Origin: Methanobacteriota archaeon
GTDB lineage: Archaea; Thermoplasmatota; Poseidoniia; Poseidoniales; Thalassarchaeaceae
Assembly (NCBI GenBank): GCA_002697105.1
Contig: NZTS01000021.1
Span: 53,329 to 60,732, forward strand
DNA length: 7,404 nucleotides
Reading direction: 5' to 3'
Shown here: positions 6,503 through 7,404 of the stretch, piece after piece
How positions within the stretch are numbered: position 1 is the first letter of the stretch
Layout of the letters: every line of letters begins with the position of its first letter
The notes under the pieces: generated by a model
The model's database searches: none
What the model was told of the DNA's origin: nothing
The model's input: only the letters and a program-made list of their open reading frames with translations
Made by a program: the position numbers and the translations under genes

Positions 6503-7404
6503 ATGGCTAATGACAAGGAACAATGGTGGACAGACAACCATTCTGATGAAGAAAGTCTTTCTGAAGCGTTTGCAGACGCAGCTGCTGAAAAAGTGAAACA
6601 AGATGCTGAATTAGAACAAGCAAAACATGCCTTAGAATTGGCGAAGATTGAAGCGGAAAAAGCCAAGATTACTGGTACTTCACAATCTCCTCTAATTTCA
6701 GCAAGTTCCTCCCAACCCACGACTAATTCTGTCATAGATCAACCCCGCAGACTTGCTTGGAAGGGATTTTGGTGGTTGTCATCTGGGGAGCTAGCAGCAG
6801 TCATAATTTCTACGATTGTTGTTGTTTCCATAGTAGCTCTGTTAGCTATGCAAGCATCTAGTGAGAAAGATTGGCCAATTGTCCAAGGAACAATTATCGG
6901 ATCTACTGATACGAGCATGATTCCAATAGATGCGACAATTTCAGGAAATGGAGTAGATAACGGAACCGGATGGTTTGAAGATTGGGAAGAGATTGAGACT
7001 CGCAATGAAGATTGTTACACAGATGATTATGGTGACGAATATTGTGACGTTTGGTATACTTATCATGACGAGTATACTTGCTATGCTGACGTGTATCTTA
7101 CTTGGGAATTGAATGGTACAAATTATTCTGGCTGGGCTGAATCTCCAAGTTTTACCTCCCAAAATTTATGTTTTGAAGAGATTAAAGCACATTATCCAAT
7201 TAATGGTTCAATTTTGATTGAAGTTGATGAAAACAAGCCTTCAGATTTTCAAGTATTTACAATTGAACATGGTTCCACAACAAAATGGATTCAACAACAA
7301 ACACTGGCAATGGATTCTGTTGGTTTTTACGACATCTACACTTGTTATTACTTTCCTTCATTTACCTACAATGGCGTAGAGCAAGGCGGTCCTGAATATT
7401 CCGG
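6503..7404 (+). CDS. Single-TM surface protein with acidic coiled-coil N-terminus and DUF3592-like exterior (C-terminus cut off by window edge)
   Basis: An uninterrupted 300-codon frame runs to the window end. Residues 1-57 are charged, with a probable short coiled coil of alternating A/E/K (28-56). A Ser/Thr/Pro-rich linker (57-76) follows, then a basic WKGFWW edge and one TM helix (about 97-116). With the charged N-terminus inside, the rest faces outward. The exterior begins DWPIVQGTIIGS (123-134) and has an Asp/Tyr/Glu-rich region with Cys171, Cys181 and Cys193. DVYLTWELNGTNYSGW (196-211) follows, then HYPINGSILIEVDENKPSDF (230-249). The W-x-x-x-x-G-x-I start, Y-x-x-x-G-x-x-Y-x-G strand pair and YP-x-G-x-x-x-x-x-x-x-x-x-P-x-x-x order resemble DUF3592 proteins. 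Five exterior cysteines could form disulfides. A second domain may start near residue 276. Function is unknown. It is probably a separate transcription unit. Confidence 0.78.
   Translation, partial: MANDKEQWWTDNHSDEESLSEAFADAAAEKVKQDAELEQAKHALELAKIEAEKAKITGTSQSPLISASSSQPTTNSVIDQPRRLAWKGFWWLSSGELAAVIISTIVVVSIVALLAMQASSEKDWPIVQGTIIGSTDTSMIPIDATISGNGVDNGTGWFEDWEEIETRNEDCYTDDYGDEYCDVWYTYHDEYTCYADVYLTWELNGTNYSGWAESPSFTSQNLCFEEIKAHYPINGSILIEVDENKPSDFQVFTIEHGSTTKWIQQQTLAMDSVGFYDIYTCYYFPSFTYNGVEQGGPEYS

Noticed and set aside
6436..7162. Three minus-strand open frames near the right edge
   Set aside because: They are shadows of the 300-codon plus-strand gene starting at 6503, which has a coherent coiled coil, TM helix and external domain and covers nearly all of the region. 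Reading the minus strand as coding would leave that structure unexplained.
1..7404. CRISPR array, tRNA, rRNA, insertion sequence or long direct repeats
   Set aside because: No regularly spaced repeats, tRNA-like cloverleaf ends, transposase motifs or terminal inverted repeats were seen on either strand. The window is almost entirely occupied by protein genes.

Overview
The window shows two gene blocks that diverge from about position 3650. Base composition is AT-rich and the genes are tightly packed. Downstream genes in the left block have strong purine-rich ribosome binding sites 6 nt before ATG. The outermost genes have no clear ribosome binding site, and one has a TATA-like box about 30 nt before its ATG. 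PurB opens with an SP-x-D-x-RYG segment like archaeal PurB proteins. Together these suggest an archaeon, and the single-TM surface protein with an acidic cytosolic tail would suit a marine planktonic euryarchaeon (Marine Group II / Poseidoniales-like). That placement is inference; there is no rRNA or other taxonomic marker here.

Left block (minus strand, 3640 down to 1): ABC-2 permease (Wzm-like), its ATPase (Wzt-like, without a C-terminal sugar-binding domain), a family 4 glycosyltransferase, and a UDP-N-acetylhexosamine 6-dehydrogenase-like enzyme that runs off the left edge. Gaps are 10, 1 and 24 nt, so this is almost certainly one operon. The dehydrogenase would make a UDP-uronic acid sugar, the glycosyltransferase would add a sugar to a growing glycan, and the ABC pair would export the lipid-linked glycan. 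This is a surface-polysaccharide cluster that probably continues beyond the window.

Right block (plus strand, 3755 to 6441): an extended-SDR-like protein whose dinucleotide-binding and catalytic motifs look eroded, adenylosuccinate lyase (purB), and a small VOC-fold protein resembling the COG3565 predicted dioxygenases. PurB and the VOC gene are 4 nt apart, and the SDR gene is 46 nt or less upstream of purB. After a weak terminator-like structure, an apparently separate promoter leads into a single-TM surface protein with a DUF3592-like, Cys/Tyr/Asp-rich exterior. It runs off the right edge.

No tRNA, rRNA, CRISPR array, insertion sequence or attachment site was seen. The least explained items are the SDR-like protein with missing motifs and the possible tandem domain in the surface protein. 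I do not see clear evidence of a wholly new system.
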